A stretch of 64,000 bases of DNA from Deuterostichococcus epilithicus (taxonomy: Eukaryota > Chlorophyta > Trebouxiophyceae > Prasiolales > Stichococcaceae), in NCBI GenBank assembly GCA_033439295.1, contig JAVTLE010000023.1, positions 2,888,530 through 2,952,529 of the forward strand. The letters are read 5' to 3'. The first letter of the stretch is position 1. Each line of letters starts with the position of its first letter. Shown here piece after piece: positions 1 to 12,602 of the stretch. The position numbers and the translations under genes were made by a program. The notes beneath the pieces are model-generated. The model was not told the DNA's origin. It saw nothing but the letters and a program-made list of their open reading frames with translations, and searched no databases.

Positions 1-3000
1 CGCCGGTGAGCGAAAATGTCACCAGAGTGCAATCGAGCTCTCAACGGCGAAGAGGTTCGAGGCGCCCACCTGCATGTACAGCTTGAGCTCCTGCTCCGCG
101 GACTCACGGGCACCAGAGTCTGCATCCTCGGCTTCCACCGCGTCCTGCAGCTGCTTCATCTCCTCCAGGCACGGCGCCAGCACCTGGCAAAACGTGCATG
201 AGTGGAGGCGGTGAGCTCGCAGGCCCTGGAGAGGACTGCCAATCTGGTCAGGTGAAAGACAGCCCAAGGCGGTCTCCTCTATGTGGCCCTGGCGACCGCC
301 TTCTGGAAGGCAAGATGGCGGCTCTTCGCAAGGCGAGCACACGATTGGGAGAGGGGTGGTAGTGGGGGCGGGGGCGGGGGGGGGTTGGGGGCCCACCTCG
401 GGGCTGGGCACCACGAAGAAGGTGCGCTGCGGGACGGGGACCACCACGCATGTGGACAGCCAATGCCCCTGCGCCAGCACCTGCAGGATATGCAGACAGG
501 TGCGACGGTCGAACGGGGTGTCACGCCACAAAGTTTTTGCGAGCGTGCTGGCTGCTCCCCCTCCACACGGTTCTGCCCACACGTGGAAAGGCAGACACAG
601 CGCTGAGAGCCAGGGCCCTCAGCTTCTGGCTCGAAGCCAGATGACGCACCACTCCAGCAGCAGCAGCAACCGCTGCGCAGCAGGTGGGAAGATGCAGCAG
701 TGGGAGTTATGCAATGCCGATGGGCATGGCGCATCTCAGGAATGGCGCCTGAAAGAATGCACATCAGTCCAGTGGCGCCGCCGCACCTTGCAGAACAGGT
801 ACACAGTGCCTGGATGGCCCGCCTCCTCATGCGCATCAATCAAGTGCGCCTGCATGGCGTCGCCCTCCAGCGGCAGCGCCGCGTCTCCGTTCCACGGCTT
901 TGGCTCCTCCTCCGCCTCCTCCACGTCTGTGTGTTGCAGGGCGGGACCGTGCAATTGAGGACAGGGGCAGCACTGTGCACCAGCACAGGATGTTTTGTGC
1001 CTCTGCTGTCTGCTGGACAGCTCAACACCAAAATCGTCATCAAAGCTGGCTTTCTGTCGTGTAGAGGGGACTTAGCCGCGCATTGCCTGTGAGACATGCT
1101 CCGAGCCGTCGGACTGCATTTCGATGCATTCATCATCTTGAGTGACATTGCGCTCACCATCGTCTGCGCCGTCATAAACGTCGTCCCAGCCTGAGGGACG
1201 TGGCGGCCCCGCCGGTGTGTCCGCAAACAGCGGCGCCGCCGGCTTGGCTGCGGAAGCTGCCACAGTGGACGGCGTGGCGAGCTCAGCGCTACTCTCCTGC
1301 TTCTGTGCATTGAAAAGCATACATTGGGACTCGTTTGGACGACAGACCGGTGATGTTTGCACTAGACTTCGTGAGATCGACGGCTCACACGTCGTGAAAT
1401 GAGTGTGGAAGATAGGAAGAAGTGGATGTCGGGACAGGCAGAGTACACAGCTGCTGACTCAGGGCCTGAACAACAGCGTCCTTGCTGCCAAATGGCCCAC
1501 CACGCGGGCGATGGCAGGCGTCGCCGCCGATGCGGCGGCGGCAGCCTCTGCCACCTCCGCGCACCGCAACAGCGCGTCCTCGTCATCCTCGTCCTGCTGC
1601 ATGGGCGCGGCGCCGCCGCCATCCCGCTGCGCGGCGCTGCCATTCTGCTGCGTCGCGCCGCCGTTCGTCAGCTGATCGTCCTCCGCCTCAGACGCTGCGC
1701 GCAGGCGCGAGCAGCGGTCTCTCTGACAGTTGCAACCGACGCTGGACAGCCCTCAAATGCTTGATTCCTGTAAGGGGACCTTGGGCATTGCAGGCGCTGT
1801 ATGACATGATCACGAAGGATGGTGACCTCCACTGTGCAGGGATGCAGGCCAGCTCACCGTCGGGCATCTCGGCGGGCTCGTCGTCATAGCGCAGCGGCGA
1901 CGGCGAACGCGACCGCGGCAACGGACGCATTTGCGGGCGCGGCACATGCGCCCGCGACAGCGTGGACGGCCGCCTCGCTACGGCTGCCGAGCCAGCTGTC
2001 CGCTGCGGCAGGAACAAGAGTCTCTGAGCGACGCCTCATGCAAGCACAGTTATGATGTTTGCACTGCAGGCCCCGTCTCACAGGGACAGTCATACCCAAC
2101 AGCACCACTGCATCTGTTCTGCCAAAGGTCGATTGCCTGAAGCTCGAATGTGTGACCGACTCACCGGTGTGTGCATCGCTGGCAAGTGCCGCGCGGGCGT
2201 GCGGCCGGCCGCGGCGCTGCTGTGCCGCAGGTAGCCGCCCGGAGTGGAGATTTGCCCGGGCGTGTAGCTGGAGGGGCGCGCCGCCGGCGCTGCTGGCGAG
2301 GTGCCGACGTCGCCCAGCACCTCGGCCAGCACCGCGTCGATCGACTTGTCCGGCGCCGCCGGCGCGTTTGTCTGCCGGCCCTTGGCTGCGGCAGGCCACA
2401 TGGCGATGCACTCGGACTCGGGTCGTGTGCCATTGCCCGAGCAAAGGCTCAAGCCTATGACGCCCTGGCGCATGTCCCCAATCCCATTCTTCCCCCCTGC
2501 TCCCAAGGGGCGGCGCTGCAGGTGCCGCATGGTGAGCGCGGGCATCATGCAGCTTGCAGAGCGCACCTGGTGCTGCCGCAAACATCTTCTGCAGCCGCGC
2601 CTTCGCCCCCGGCTCTGCCTGCACCTTCTCCTTGGCGCCTGCATGACAGCTCAATTGACTTGTCAGTTTGATTGGTAAGGGTGGCGGGACCAAACGCTAT
2701 CACGTGGCCTGAAGCCAGCGCACACGGTCATGACCATCACACAGGATCTCAGCAGGCGGACGAAGCCCGTCTGATTTTCACTGCCAGAACCTGCTAACTT
2801 TCAAGAAGCCTTTCAAGTACGCGCCCGACTTCTTCTTCTTTCTTGACTGCTTCTCCGGCGTCGGCTCCCGCTCCGCATCCGACCCCTCGGACCGGTTCCA
2901 GTCCTCCTCCTCGCCCAGGTCCTGTCCGTACTCGCCGTTGTCATCCTCGATGAAGTCGCCTGCTTGGCATGTCATGAGTTGCCTGGCAGATCTGTTAATT

Positions 3001-3447
3001 GTGAAGCAGCGTTCAAAGCGTTCGATGCCGCCCGGGCATGCTAACACGATCGCACCCTGGTGGGATGCACATGTGAACACGCCTGATCGAGCGCGCGATA
3101 AGATCGTCGCAGCGCTTGAGAAGCAGAAGCCATGGCACTGCATTTAGAAACGCCCCCTGATGCCACTCATGCACGATTGCGTCAACGATGATAGCAGTAC
3201 GTGGTGGATCTGCCACTGCGACATTGATAAGAACCAGCCGAAAGTCTGCAACGAGCAGGGCACCTGCTTGGCGGCGCTTCGCGACGAGCTTGGCGTAGGA
3301 CTCATCGTCCAGTGTGTCATACACCGGCGCCTCCTCCTGGACCTGCTGCCCCTGCTCGCGCTTTCGCTTCGCCTGCGCGATCAAATCTTTTGCTTTGCTG
3401 CTTTTGTTGGCTGCCGTGCGCCGCGACCGACCATCCGTGTCGGCCAT
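1..3447 (-). CDS. POLA1: DNA polymerase alpha catalytic subunit, N-terminal part (cut by window edge)
   Basis: This is the N-terminal third or so of the replicative polymerase that extends primase primers; the polymerase domain lies beyond the left edge. The ATG at 3447 opens a charged first exon (3264-3447) that contains YDTLDDESYAKLV. It joins in phase to an exon with its 5' end at 2959 that contains DFIEDDNGEYGQD, the classic POLA1 N-terminal motif. Later exons carry KARLQKMFAAAP (about 2570-2640) and SIDAVLAEVLGDVG (about 2160-2390), which resembles the POLA1 segment LLGDIL. They are followed by low-complexity acidic and alanine-rich exons (about 1500-2000), GWDDVYDG (about 1170), and DAHEEAGHPGTVYLFCK (about 790-930), matching the start of the exonuclease-like domain. 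The last exons, near 400-520 and 30-190, contain RTFFVVPSPE. Several introns have strong donors such as CCG|GTGAGT near 2155. The promoter region is shared with NUP54. Identity is confident; the exact small-exon limits are not. Confidence 0.87.
352..392. repeat. G/C-run tract inside a POLA1 intron
   Basis: The plus strand carries a run of G-tracts broken by single C or T bases, including one block of nine Gs. In the transcript (minus) it is a C-rich tract that starts immediately after the 5' splice site following SPE. It could form a G-quadruplex on the plus strand or an i-motif on the minus strand; that is inference from composition. Confidence 0.6.
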
Positions 3448-4126
3448 CTGGTCCCGGATGTTTGGGCCTCAAGAAGGAGATTACTTGTTCACCATGGCGT
3501 GACTCCACGGCGCTGAAGAATCAGCATTGAATGTAATCAATTCAGTGCTGTGGTCCTAAACAAGCTGCGGGACAACAAACTTCACAATACATCCCAGCAT
3601 TCAATCGAATTCAAACATGTCACGGATGCAAAGGAAGGCGGTGCCAGCTCTGCTACTTCCATAATTTCGGGCTGCAATGCGGTCAAGCAGAATGCGTGTT
3701 CGTTGCCCAATTTCCAAATAACTGTATATGAGACTTGGTTGCAGCTGTGGATTGGATCCCACGCGGCGATCTGTTCTTTTGTACCATTCGTTTCAGCTGC
3801 GAAGCATCACAGCCTCGGAAGTCGCTTGTGCGCCCGTTGCGCAGCTGGACCTGAGCTTCCATCGATCTTAGCTCGATCCTCGCACGCCTGAGCGTCAAAG
3901 CTGTGCTTCACCTCGGGTGAGCACCTGCTGGTTTTCGGAACCTACTGCAGTGGTCAGCCAACTGCCTATAATCCTCTTCAAACGTCCATGAGCTGCTCCA
4001 CACCCAGCAAGCCCGATGCATCCGGCGCGTACGCATGACCAGTTAGCTATAACTAGCGTGAGCACGTGAGCTCTTGTGACCTGTAGTGCCTAGCATGACT
4101 TTTTCGCTCCACTTGGACAGGCCGCC
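3448..4126. promoter_or_regulatory. Divergent intergenic region POLA1/NUP54
   Basis: These 679 bases separate the two start codons and must hold both 5' UTRs and promoters. Base composition is less GC-rich than in the neighbouring exons. I see no convincing TATA box, E2F-like site or coding segment here. Confidence 0.5.
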
Positions 4127-7100
4127 ATGGCGGTAGCCACGCCATCCACTCCGGCGTTCGCCTGGGGGGCCGCGAGCACGCCAACCGCCGCTGGCGCTGC
4201 TCCATCGCTCTTTGGCACACCCGCCACTGCCTCGACGCTGTCGCTGTTTGGCGCATCAGCAGCGCCATCGTCCGCGCCGTCCCTGTTTGGCACGCCGGCG
4301 TCAACACCCAGCCTTTTTGGAGCGGCGTCCGCTGCGGCATCAACACCCAGCCTGTTCGGCGGGGCCGGCGCAGCAACGCCAGGCCTCTTCGGCGTATCAA
4401 CCCCTGCAGCTTCCGCGGCATCCACGCCGTCGCTGTTTGGGGGCGGCGCTACGGGATCGCTCTTCGGCGGCACGGCAGCCAGCACGCCCGCTTTTGGCGC
4501 AGGTGAGACCTGAGGACCATAATCTGTGTGGCTGCTGAATGAGCCGAAAGCAAGAAGTTGAAGCGTAATGCGTCAGCCCCCTTCTATGGCAATACTTCTG
4601 GCAATACTTCTGGCACTACTTCTGGCACTCAGAGGGGCTGAGAGTCTCTCCTGCGACTGATGCGCAGCTGCCTCGACACCATCGCTGTTCGGCGGAACAC
4701 CCGCGCCTGCGGCCAGTAGCGCATTTGGCGGCAGCTCATTGTTCGGCGCAGCGCAGCCGGCGCAAACGTCCATGTTTGGCAGCTTTGGCACACAGCAGGT
4801 GCGCGCCCCACTCAATGAATGCCCCCCTCCCTCCCCTTCCCCCTCTGCTTTGCACAGGCACCGCCAGGCATCTCTTGCACATTGCTGTCCTCAATGACCA
4901 TTGAGATGTGAGCGCTTTCCCGTGGCATGGCTGTCAGTCTCCACCAGGCGTCTGCAAATGCTGTAGACGCAGCCGCAACAGCAGCAGGCGGGGGCGCTTG
5001 CGGCGTTTGGCGCGCCGCTGCAGCCGGATCTTGCCGCCGTGCGCGAGATCGAGGCGCTGAAGGACGCCTTTGCGGGCGGGCCCGGGCATCCACGCTTCCG
5101 CTTTGCGTGCCTGCTGCTGAACGTGGTCGACAACCCTGCTGCACGCGTCAAGCCGCCAGGTGGGTCCCCATGTGCTGAAGACTGCATCTAGTTGTGCGGA
5201 AGGTCACAATTGGATCCTGCAAGAATTGGCAGGGATAATAACCGCATCCCCTGATACCCGTATCCTGATCCCAACCAGACAGTACATCCCGAGGTTCTGC
5301 TTGGCCTCGTGCGCCTGTCCGGCAGCTGCTGTGGTGCAAAGGCCACGGCACTGGCTGAGGCGTGTTTGACGGCTTGGCATGGTGACACTCGTTGCAGCAC
5401 CAGGGGACCACAAGTCTAGATTGCCTGGCATCTACCAACAAAGGGGCACAGCGACCAGGGGACAACCACAGCCTTGCCTGCGGATTGTCACCGTGCGCAG
5501 AACCTTTGCAAGCTGGGTCGTTGGGTTGCGCAGGCGTAGACGACTTGGCATGGCGGGAGGCGCTGCAGCGGGCGGGCGGCGCGGACAACCCCGACCGCCT
5601 GTGGCCGGTGCTGGCGGCCGGGCTGTCGGACCTGCGATCCCGGGAAGCCGCACAGGTGGGAGCGCTTCCTGGATGTCTCTTGCGCATTATTGGAGCGCAG
5701 CACTCCCAGTGGAGTGCTTTGTCACGTGCGAGAGCTGCGTGCTTGTTGGTCAGCTTTGATCCATGCAGTCTGCTTGTCCTGGACTGCTTTGGGCCAGTGA
5801 GCAGCAGCTTCGAGAATGGTGTTGGTGCAAGAGGCGCTTGCCTCTTTAAACAGCGCGCTGCCTCCGCCTCCGCACAGGCCGCTGCGCTGGAGGAGCACAA
5901 GGCCCGGCTGAGCGCCGCCGCGTCGGCGGTGCGGGAACTGGGGCGGCGGCGGGAGGCGCTGCTTTCGGGCCGCCTCGAGGCCGTCAAGAGGCGTGAGGTG
6001 CGGAAGCGGCCCCTTGGCATCACAGCTGGCACCGTTCGATAGATTGGGAAATCTGCGAGGCTGTCATGAAGAGGGCAGAGGGCTGTTTGCTGCACTGGGC
6101 ATACTGTCCAATTGGGGCGCTGCCAGACTGGCATCCGCCATGGAACGGCCACCATTGCAAGCCCACACTCTTGAGAAGGGAGGATCTTCCCAGTGGTCAG
6201 CTTCCCGTACAGCGAGGATGTTTACAATTGCCGCCATGAACGGGTTGGACTTGTAGTTTCATTGTAGTTTCATCACTATAACACCTCAGTCGCGCTGGAA
6301 CCCCCGCTAGGGGTGTTCAACCTCCTCATCATCTTTTATGTATATGTGCCCCGCAGGCGCAGCTGGGGCAGCAGCTGCTGCGGCTGGCGCGGCAGGTGGA
6401 CGCACTGGAGGGGCGCTTTGCGGCCGCCATGGGGCACCGCCCGCCGGGGGCGCGTGCCGCGGCAGCGGACGTGTCCGACCGCCTGGCCGCGCTTGAAAAG
6501 AGCCTCAGCTCCGCCTCTGCAGGTGCCACTGCCGCTGAGTGATGGATCCTGTTGCTGACTGTTGCGGGCGTTTACTCGTAGGGCATGAATTGCAGCATGA
6601 ACTAGCCAGGGTTTCTGGGCTGGCCAGGGTTCTGTGCAGCGGCCCGCTGGTGACAACAGACCCTGGCAAAACAAGCCGACACGATGACCATCTTCGCCTG
6701 TCTGTGCTCTTTCTGAGATCTGCACACAAGTGACTTCTTTGTACATCGTGCAGCCGGGCTGCCGCGGCGCATCGCGACGCTGGGGGAGCGGGCACAGGCG
6801 CGGCTGGAGGGCAGCCAGCAGGGGGCAGAAGACGGCGGCGAGGGGGAATCGCTGGACGAGGCCTCCCTGAAGCGCCTGCTGTCGCTGCTCAAACAGCAGC
6901 AGGCCTCGCTGGCGGCACTCGAGGTTTGTTCCTGTAGTGTGGTTTTCCTTTGCGAAGCCCCTCTACCGGGTCAGAAGCAGGGTTCCTGGCGCTGCCCATC
7001 CCCAAACTCGCTGATGGCGGCAGCTCCCTAGTGTCACATGCCGCCGCTAGTGCCGCCACAACGCCGAAGCGTCGCCGGACTCGCTCACCTGCCACAGGCT

Positions 7101-7268
7101 TGTGCAGGCAAGCAGGTGCACACGTTGTCAGAAGTCACGAAGCGTGATCTTTGCCTAATTGTCTCGCTCCGTGCACTGCAGGGGGTGCTGCAATCGGACA
7201 ACCGGGATCTGGCCATCATGTTGGATAGTGACGGCGACGTCGTCCCCATGGCCGTCATCACCGCATGA
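4127..7268 (+). CDS. NUP54: Nucleoporin Nup54 (FG repeat channel nucleoporin)
   Basis: This is a component of the Nup62-Nup58-Nup54 central channel complex of the nuclear pore. The ATG at 4127 begins an FG domain with many SLFG and GLFG motifs spaced by Ala, Thr and Pro (first exon 4127-4502, second about 4671-4798). The next exon (about 4971-5160) contains REIEALKDAFAGGPGHPRFR and FACLLLNVVD, the conserved Nup54 entry into the alpha-helical region. The exon near 5520-5660 contains VDDLAWREALQRA and VLAAGLSDL, matching the family DELAWREA and VLARGFEDL pattern. Four further exons (about 5878-5995, 6356-6525, 6752-6922, 7182-7268) encode heptad-rich helices for coiled-coil assembly. The last ends VVPMAVITA-stop. 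Introns have gtgag or gtggg donors. The gene converges on TRM6. Confidence 0.9.
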
Positions 7269-7756
7269 CATGCGGGACGCACTAGCTGCTGCCGCTACCA
7301 TGGCTGGAGTGCTACATTGGGCATGCAGTCATGTCTGTTGCACCTGCTATGACGATTCGACCAGTCGCTGGACAGCGGGCGCCCGCAGCGCGATGTGCCA
7401 AGGCTTGCCAAGTGACGAAAAGCTGTTCAAGTTGAAGAAGCTGTTGGAGTATGCAGTCGGTGTGTCGTTGTACTGATGTCACACTGATCAACTGGTGAAA
7501 GGTCAGCTGTGCGCTTTTGACTCGCTCTGTTACCCGAACCAGAGGGCCGCCAAAACCTGGTCCAAAGCTTCTGAGTGCACGTCCAGTGACTGCTGACCAG
7601 ATGCTTGCGCGGTTACACATTGCGCCCGGGTCACCAACTTCTGTTGCATGGGGCTGGGCTCGCCCATGCCTTGCCGAGCTCGATCCTCGACAAGATGCCA
7701 GGCCGGTGCTGCAACACTGCGCCCACCAGCGGTATCATCTCACCCCCAACATCAAC
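7269..7756. other. Convergent 3' intergenic region NUP54/TRM6
   Basis: These 488 bases hold the two 3' UTRs. TTACA (TGTAA on minus) at 7614-7618 suits TRM6 polyadenylation. I see no coding exon. Confidence 0.5.
7614..7618 (-). terminator. TGTAA poly(A) signal for TRM6
   Basis: TGTAA on the minus strand lies about 140 bases past the TRM6 stop. TGTAA is the established chlorophyte polyadenylation signal; a chance match is possible for one pentamer. Confidence 0.45.
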
Positions 7757-10700
7757 TCACCCCCGCCTGGTGCGCTTGGCGCTGTGCCCGGCTGCGCGGC
7801 CGGGCCCACTTCCGGCACCCGCTGGCGCGGCTGCCACCTTGGTGCCCGACAGCAGGTAGCCGCCGGTACCGGAGGTGGACATGGTGGGGTGCGTCCGCGA
7901 CGGCAGCACCTGTGCCTCCCGCCACCAGCTCTCCTGCGGGGTCCAGGGTTCAGAATGGGGTTGGGGCAAGCGGAATTCCCATCAAGATCCTGCGATGCCG
8001 CGCTCAAAGCGGGCGTGGCAGAGCAGGCACGAGTGCAGGGGTGAATCACAACCGCCATCTGCATGCTGCGCTGTCAGTGCCCAGTGTTCTGCCCAGTGCT
8101 TCAGAAGAGCAGAAACCGCCCTTGCGCACCGCATGCAGCCGCACACACTGCGAGAGGCAGGGGCACGCTGACAACCTTGCAACAGCACCAAATGTTGATG
8201 AGCAGGCAAAGGGCGGCACCTGCAGCTGCATCGCGACGGCCTGCTTTGCGGCCTGCAGCCCTGCCATGGCCTCCGCCAGCGGCTGCATGTGCGGGTGCCA
8301 CACCTGCGCCGCGGCACAGCATGGGTTTGGTGGCCAGAGAATGACAGGAGGCCTTCGAAGCGGTGGGATGTGCAGACAAGTCGCCTGCACCAAGACAAAA
8401 GCGCTCGCGACAGGCAGCTCAGGCTCAAGACGACGCGGCAGGTGCAGATGTCAAAACCCTGAACCCACTGGACGGCACACCTCCTCCGGCAGGCGTCGCA
8501 ACATCCCTGCTCACCCTGTCACACAAGCTCACAGAGTCTGCATTTCTTTCTCTGGGCTGCATTCGGTTTCAAGTCAGGGCAGCAGGCGCACCACAAAGGG
8601 CGCGCTGGACGCCAGCAGCGGCAGCACGCGCGCCAGCGCGGCCGCGGGCAGCAGCGCCGNCGNCGCGACNATGGCGCTATCGAAGCCGCCGCGGCCGGCG
8701 ACGCCCGCAGGCGGTCGGCCTCCGCCCGCGGCACCCCCTGCGGTGTCCGCTGCCGGTCTGGCGGCCCTTGCCATGGCTTGTTGCGCCCACTGCCAGATGC
8801 GCCCCTCTGAGCGGCGGCACTTCCGCCCCCTGCGGTGCCGTCGCCGGCCGGCTGGCCGCTGTCCCGAGGCTGGTCGTCGCCTGCTGCGGCGGCGCCAGAG
8901 GTTGCCGCTGCGGCCGGCGTCGGCCCGTGACCGGCTCCCGAGGCGTCAAGGCCGCCTGGCTGCGATGGCGCGCATGGAGCGGACACGCCCTCGGCAGCCT
9001 GGAAAACAGATGGAAGTGGTGCTGTCGACAGCGCATGCGCCACGTGCGTGCCTTACATGCCGGCCTGTGTGCTTCCTGAATTGTATTTCCTGAATTGTCT
9101 ACAAACATGAGTCGCAGCAAGGCAGATGGAGTGTTGCCACAAGGGTTCAGTGTAAACCCTAAACGTCCAGCACCGCCCACCTGGCGGTCCAGCTCGACGG
9201 AGGTGTTCTCTACTTCCTTGCCGACAACGGCGACACGCGATGCACTGGCCGGCGCGTCCGTGTTCATGGGTTCAGCTGTGTGGCTCTGGTCAGCGCCTGC
9301 CGCTGCCGGCGCCGTCTCAGCTGGAGCCGCCGCCGCCGGCGCTGTCGCCACATCTGCGGCCGGCTGCTGCGCGGCGCCGCCGTCGAGCTGCTCTGTTGCT
9401 GCGGCGGCTGCGGAAGCGGCGACAGCCATCGGGTCCTCAGTGGGTGCCACTCCTGCTGCCGCCCAAGCAAGATTGGCCACGGCTGCAGCAGCAGCAGCAA
9501 CGGATGCCGCGTCGGCGGCCATAGTCGCGGCAGGGGACGCCGCCAGCTTCCCCTCTGCTGCCGCTGACGTCGCCATTGCCGGCTGCGCGGTCGACGTGCC
9601 GCCCTCCAGCTGGCCAGACTCCTGCTGCTGTTGTTGTTGGCCAACCTGATCACCGCTCAGGACGGCTGCTGCCGCCTGCTCGGCTGCTGCGGCGCCGCCA
9701 ATGCCAAACGCCTCGTCCAGGGTCGCCAGCGATGCTGAACACATCGGCGCTCGCACCCGCGGTGCAAAGTTGAACCTGCACAGCGTGGAAGCCTCGCCTT
9801 GCCAGCAGGGTCGTTCCCCGCAGAAGCTTCCTGCAAACCATGCCCAATCGCTGCCATGCACTGCAGGCACGCCGCTGCTGCGCTAAGCTCAGGTTATGTG
9901 GACGATTGCGGCAACGAGCACGAATGGTAAGCAATGACAAGAGTGTGCAATGTGTTCGGGGGTGAGATCAAGAGCGGGCCACGCATGATGTTAGATCCTC
10001 ACAGGCGCACGGCGTCGAAGGAAGGCGGCCGGTCCCCTGGGAAGGCGGCGCACACGGTGCCGCAACCGCCGAGGCGCTCCGCCACCGCGCCCACCACCAG
10101 CCCGCAGCAGGCATCGACCACCAGCACCTAGACCAAAAGGGTGTCGATCTGCTGTTCTCGACTGCAGGGCATGCAGCGTTGAACAGTGCCCTTTGCGCGA
10201 TGGGGTATTGCTTGTCGGGTCGGCTGCATGCCCCCCTTGCTGCCATGCGCTTTGCAGCAGGTTCCGTGAACATGAGCGTCAGTGAGGCTTGGAGCAAGCC
10301 GCACCCGGGCGTGGGTGCCCACATTGGCGAGCGACAGCATGATGGCCAGCGAGTCCACGCGCATAAAGTGCGTCTTCTGCGGCATCTTGGTGAAGTACAC
10401 CTGCAGTGTGCAGCGGCAGGCGGGTCAGTGGGGGGGCTGCCATGACTTGGACAACCGAGCGCAGTCAGGATGTGACCAGAGAGGAACAGCCCCAGCAACC
10501 GAATGGGGCAATGACCAACCGCGCCATCGCAACGGCAGGGCGCGATTCCGCTTTTGACACCCCAGATTTGTGCAAGATAACAACGGCAGCAGATACGAGC
10601 AATCGCACAGTGCAGCAGCCAAAGGCAAAAGAAGGGGCAACTGTGCACCTCGCAGATGCTGCGGGCGGTGGGACGCTGCAGGCTGGCGTACGTCAGGTAC

Positions 10701-11766
10701 TTTTTGGCCTTGCGCTTCCGGTACTTCTCCTGCGAAAACTCTGTCTTGCCGGCAAAAGTGGCGGAGCCCGCTGCCAGCGCCGCCACGATCTCCGCGCCGC
10801 CCGCGCCGCTCGCCTTCAGCGCCTGGCGGGCATGCCAGGATGACACTGTGCTTCATGATCTTCCTCGCCTTCCTCTAAGAGTGCGAGACGCATTGGCACG
10901 CCGCTTCAGAATGGTCTTTCGAAACACCGCACACGCTCTTGCCGCTGCCGCGGTTGCAGCTGCCGCCACGGTGCGATGCCCCGCACCTCGATGTCGGCTG
11001 GTGTCAGCGTCTGGTTGTCGTCACCGCGGTCCACCAGTGTCGCGTTGTTGCGCTCTGTGGTGGTGGAGCTGCTCCACTCCTCCGCGCCATCCCTGTTCGT
11101 CACACCCAAAGCATTTGCATGCAGAACCAGTGGTCGTGGCCATGACTTGCTGCCGCAGACCGAGGCAAGGCAGGGGTTGTCGTGAGCTGCTTGCGTGGCC
11201 GTTGCATTGGCAGGTCCATAGATGTTCGGCCAAGACGAAGGAAGCTTTACAAGGTGCCCTTGTAGTGTGTCCCAGAGTGCAGAGAGACGAGTGACTCACC
11301 TGGCGCAGCGGCGTAGCGTCCGGCCATCCTCCTCCAGCTCGAACACAGCGCCGAAGGGAATGCCAATGAATGTGTCGATCAAGCAATCGGCCTTGCCCAC
11401 CTTGGCCTTCCTGTACAGCACATGAGTAGCAACAGTGACGAAGCCTCTCGAAGGCCGCACGCCACTTGATTGAGCCTTTGATTGAGTGCACCGGTTAGTG
11501 CAGCGTCTTGCTGTATGGCTGTCCACCCTCGCAGCTGATGGACCTCACACGAACTTTGTGCGGGTAAAACGTAGAAACCACTGCCATATGTTGCCGTTTG
11601 CGACTGAGGCATGCACATTCCGCATGTCCGGCATGAGCACGCAGCAACCGCACCCGCCGCGCTTGATGTGCACGAAGGCATGTCGCTCCCTGTTGACCTC
11701 CAGGATGACGGTGTCACCCTCCTGCACCAGCCGCCCTGGATTGGGTGCTGCCACCGCAGCCGCAGG

Positions 11767-11826
<60 letters not shown>

Positions 11827-12042
11827 GTCCGCCTCATGCGGCATCGCCGCCGCCGCCTGGAGTGCCGCCGCAGGTGCCGCCGCGCCTGTTGCTGGCGTCG
11901 CCGGCGCGACCGCTCCAGTGAGAGCGTCCTGCACGGCCTGCTCCGCTGAGGCCGTGTCGGCAGCGGTCTGGGCCCAGTCTGACAGCGACGGCTGGTCTGG
12001 CAGCGGCAGCTGGCCATCAGGCGCTGCTGCTGGCTCCGACAT
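7757..12042 (-). CDS. TRM6: tRNA (adenine-58-N1)-methyltransferase non-catalytic subunit TRM6 (Gcd10 family)
   Basis: TRM6 pairs with the catalytic subunit TRM61 to make m1A58 in tRNAs, including initiator tRNA. The ATG at 12042 starts an Ala-rich leader with a poly-Ala tract. It is followed by VQEGDTVILEVNRERHAFVH (first exon ends near 11615), FIGIPFGAVFELEEDG (about 11300-11390) and DNQTLTPADIEVR (about 10970-11030). The hallmark is KTEFSQEKYRKRKAKKY near 10710-10760, followed by RVDSLAIMLSLANVGTHAR (about 10290-10400) and VVDACCGLVVGAVAERLGG (about 10060-10130). An FNFAP segment near 9770 leads into a long Ala/Thr/Pro/Gln-rich insert (about 9170-9730). The C-terminal half has FDSAIV and LASSAPFVV (about 8590-8690), HPHMQPLAEAM (about 8230-8310), and EAQVLPSRTHPTM then GTGGYLLSGTKV (about 7810-7930), the conserved TRM6 end. 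Three Ns fall in one exon (8660, 8663, 8670). Confidence 0.9.
8660..8670. other. Ambiguous bases (N) in a TRM6 exon
   Basis: Ns at 8660, 8663 and 8670 lie in a GC-rich exon. Similar single Ns occur at 16164 and 16168 (GCP4) and 33837 (kinase). All are in GC-rich coding loops and look like base-calling gaps, not biology. Confidence 0.9.
11769..11825 (-). repeat. (GCA)19 coding microsatellite in TRM6
   Basis: Nineteen uninterrupted CTG units lie on the plus strand, read as GCA (Ala) in TRM6. The run sits between the N-terminus and the first conserved TRM6 block, so its length is probably tolerated. Purity suggests slippage and likely length variation between strains. Confidence 0.9.
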
Positions 12043-12602
12043 GGTGGCTGGCTTGTATCGATCGGCTGGGAATGAAAACAATGAAATGCGGCAGGAACTC
12101 GCCGCTGAGCTTTACGTGGTGGTCTGAGCAGAAGGGTGCCGATGCACAAGCTTATGGAGCGACTGTGACGATGTTGGGGGCAGCGTGCACTGCTACAAAG
12201 GCATCCGAGATCACAGGCAACGCTGCAACTCACCACTGTGGATGCCGGAGCGTTGCACACCAGTGGCCAGATATTTCCTCGTTGTGACCAATTCCAAACT
12301 CCAAAATTGGTGCAGCTCACGAGCTCAGTTTCCGTTTTACTCACCTTGCATCGAATGTACTCAAACAAACTGATGTACGAACAGCTGCAAGACTTCGTTT
12401 GATCGCACCGTGCGCGGAAATTGGTGTAGTTTTCTATCAATCTGTTCAGGTTTCAAGCTACTTTCGTCAGCACCAGCTGAGAAAATCACCACTAGGAATA
12501 GCTGGGAGGCGTTTGCATGATGTTGCAGGATCATGATGGCACGGTACATGTGGTGTCCTTCTTGAGATCTGCGACGTCGCACCTTCACCTGTGACACCGC
12601 AC
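12043..12602. promoter_or_regulatory. Divergent intergenic region TRM6/GCP4
   Basis: These 560 bases between the two start codons presumably hold a shared or back-to-back promoter. The sequence is AT-richer than the flanking exons. No clear core element is visible. Confidence 0.5.

Noticed and set aside
11611-11949. Frames with poly-Cys, poly-Leu or poly-Gln runs
   Set aside because: All are alternative readings of the (CTG)19 microsatellite. The Ala frame on minus is the one flanked by TRM6 motifs.
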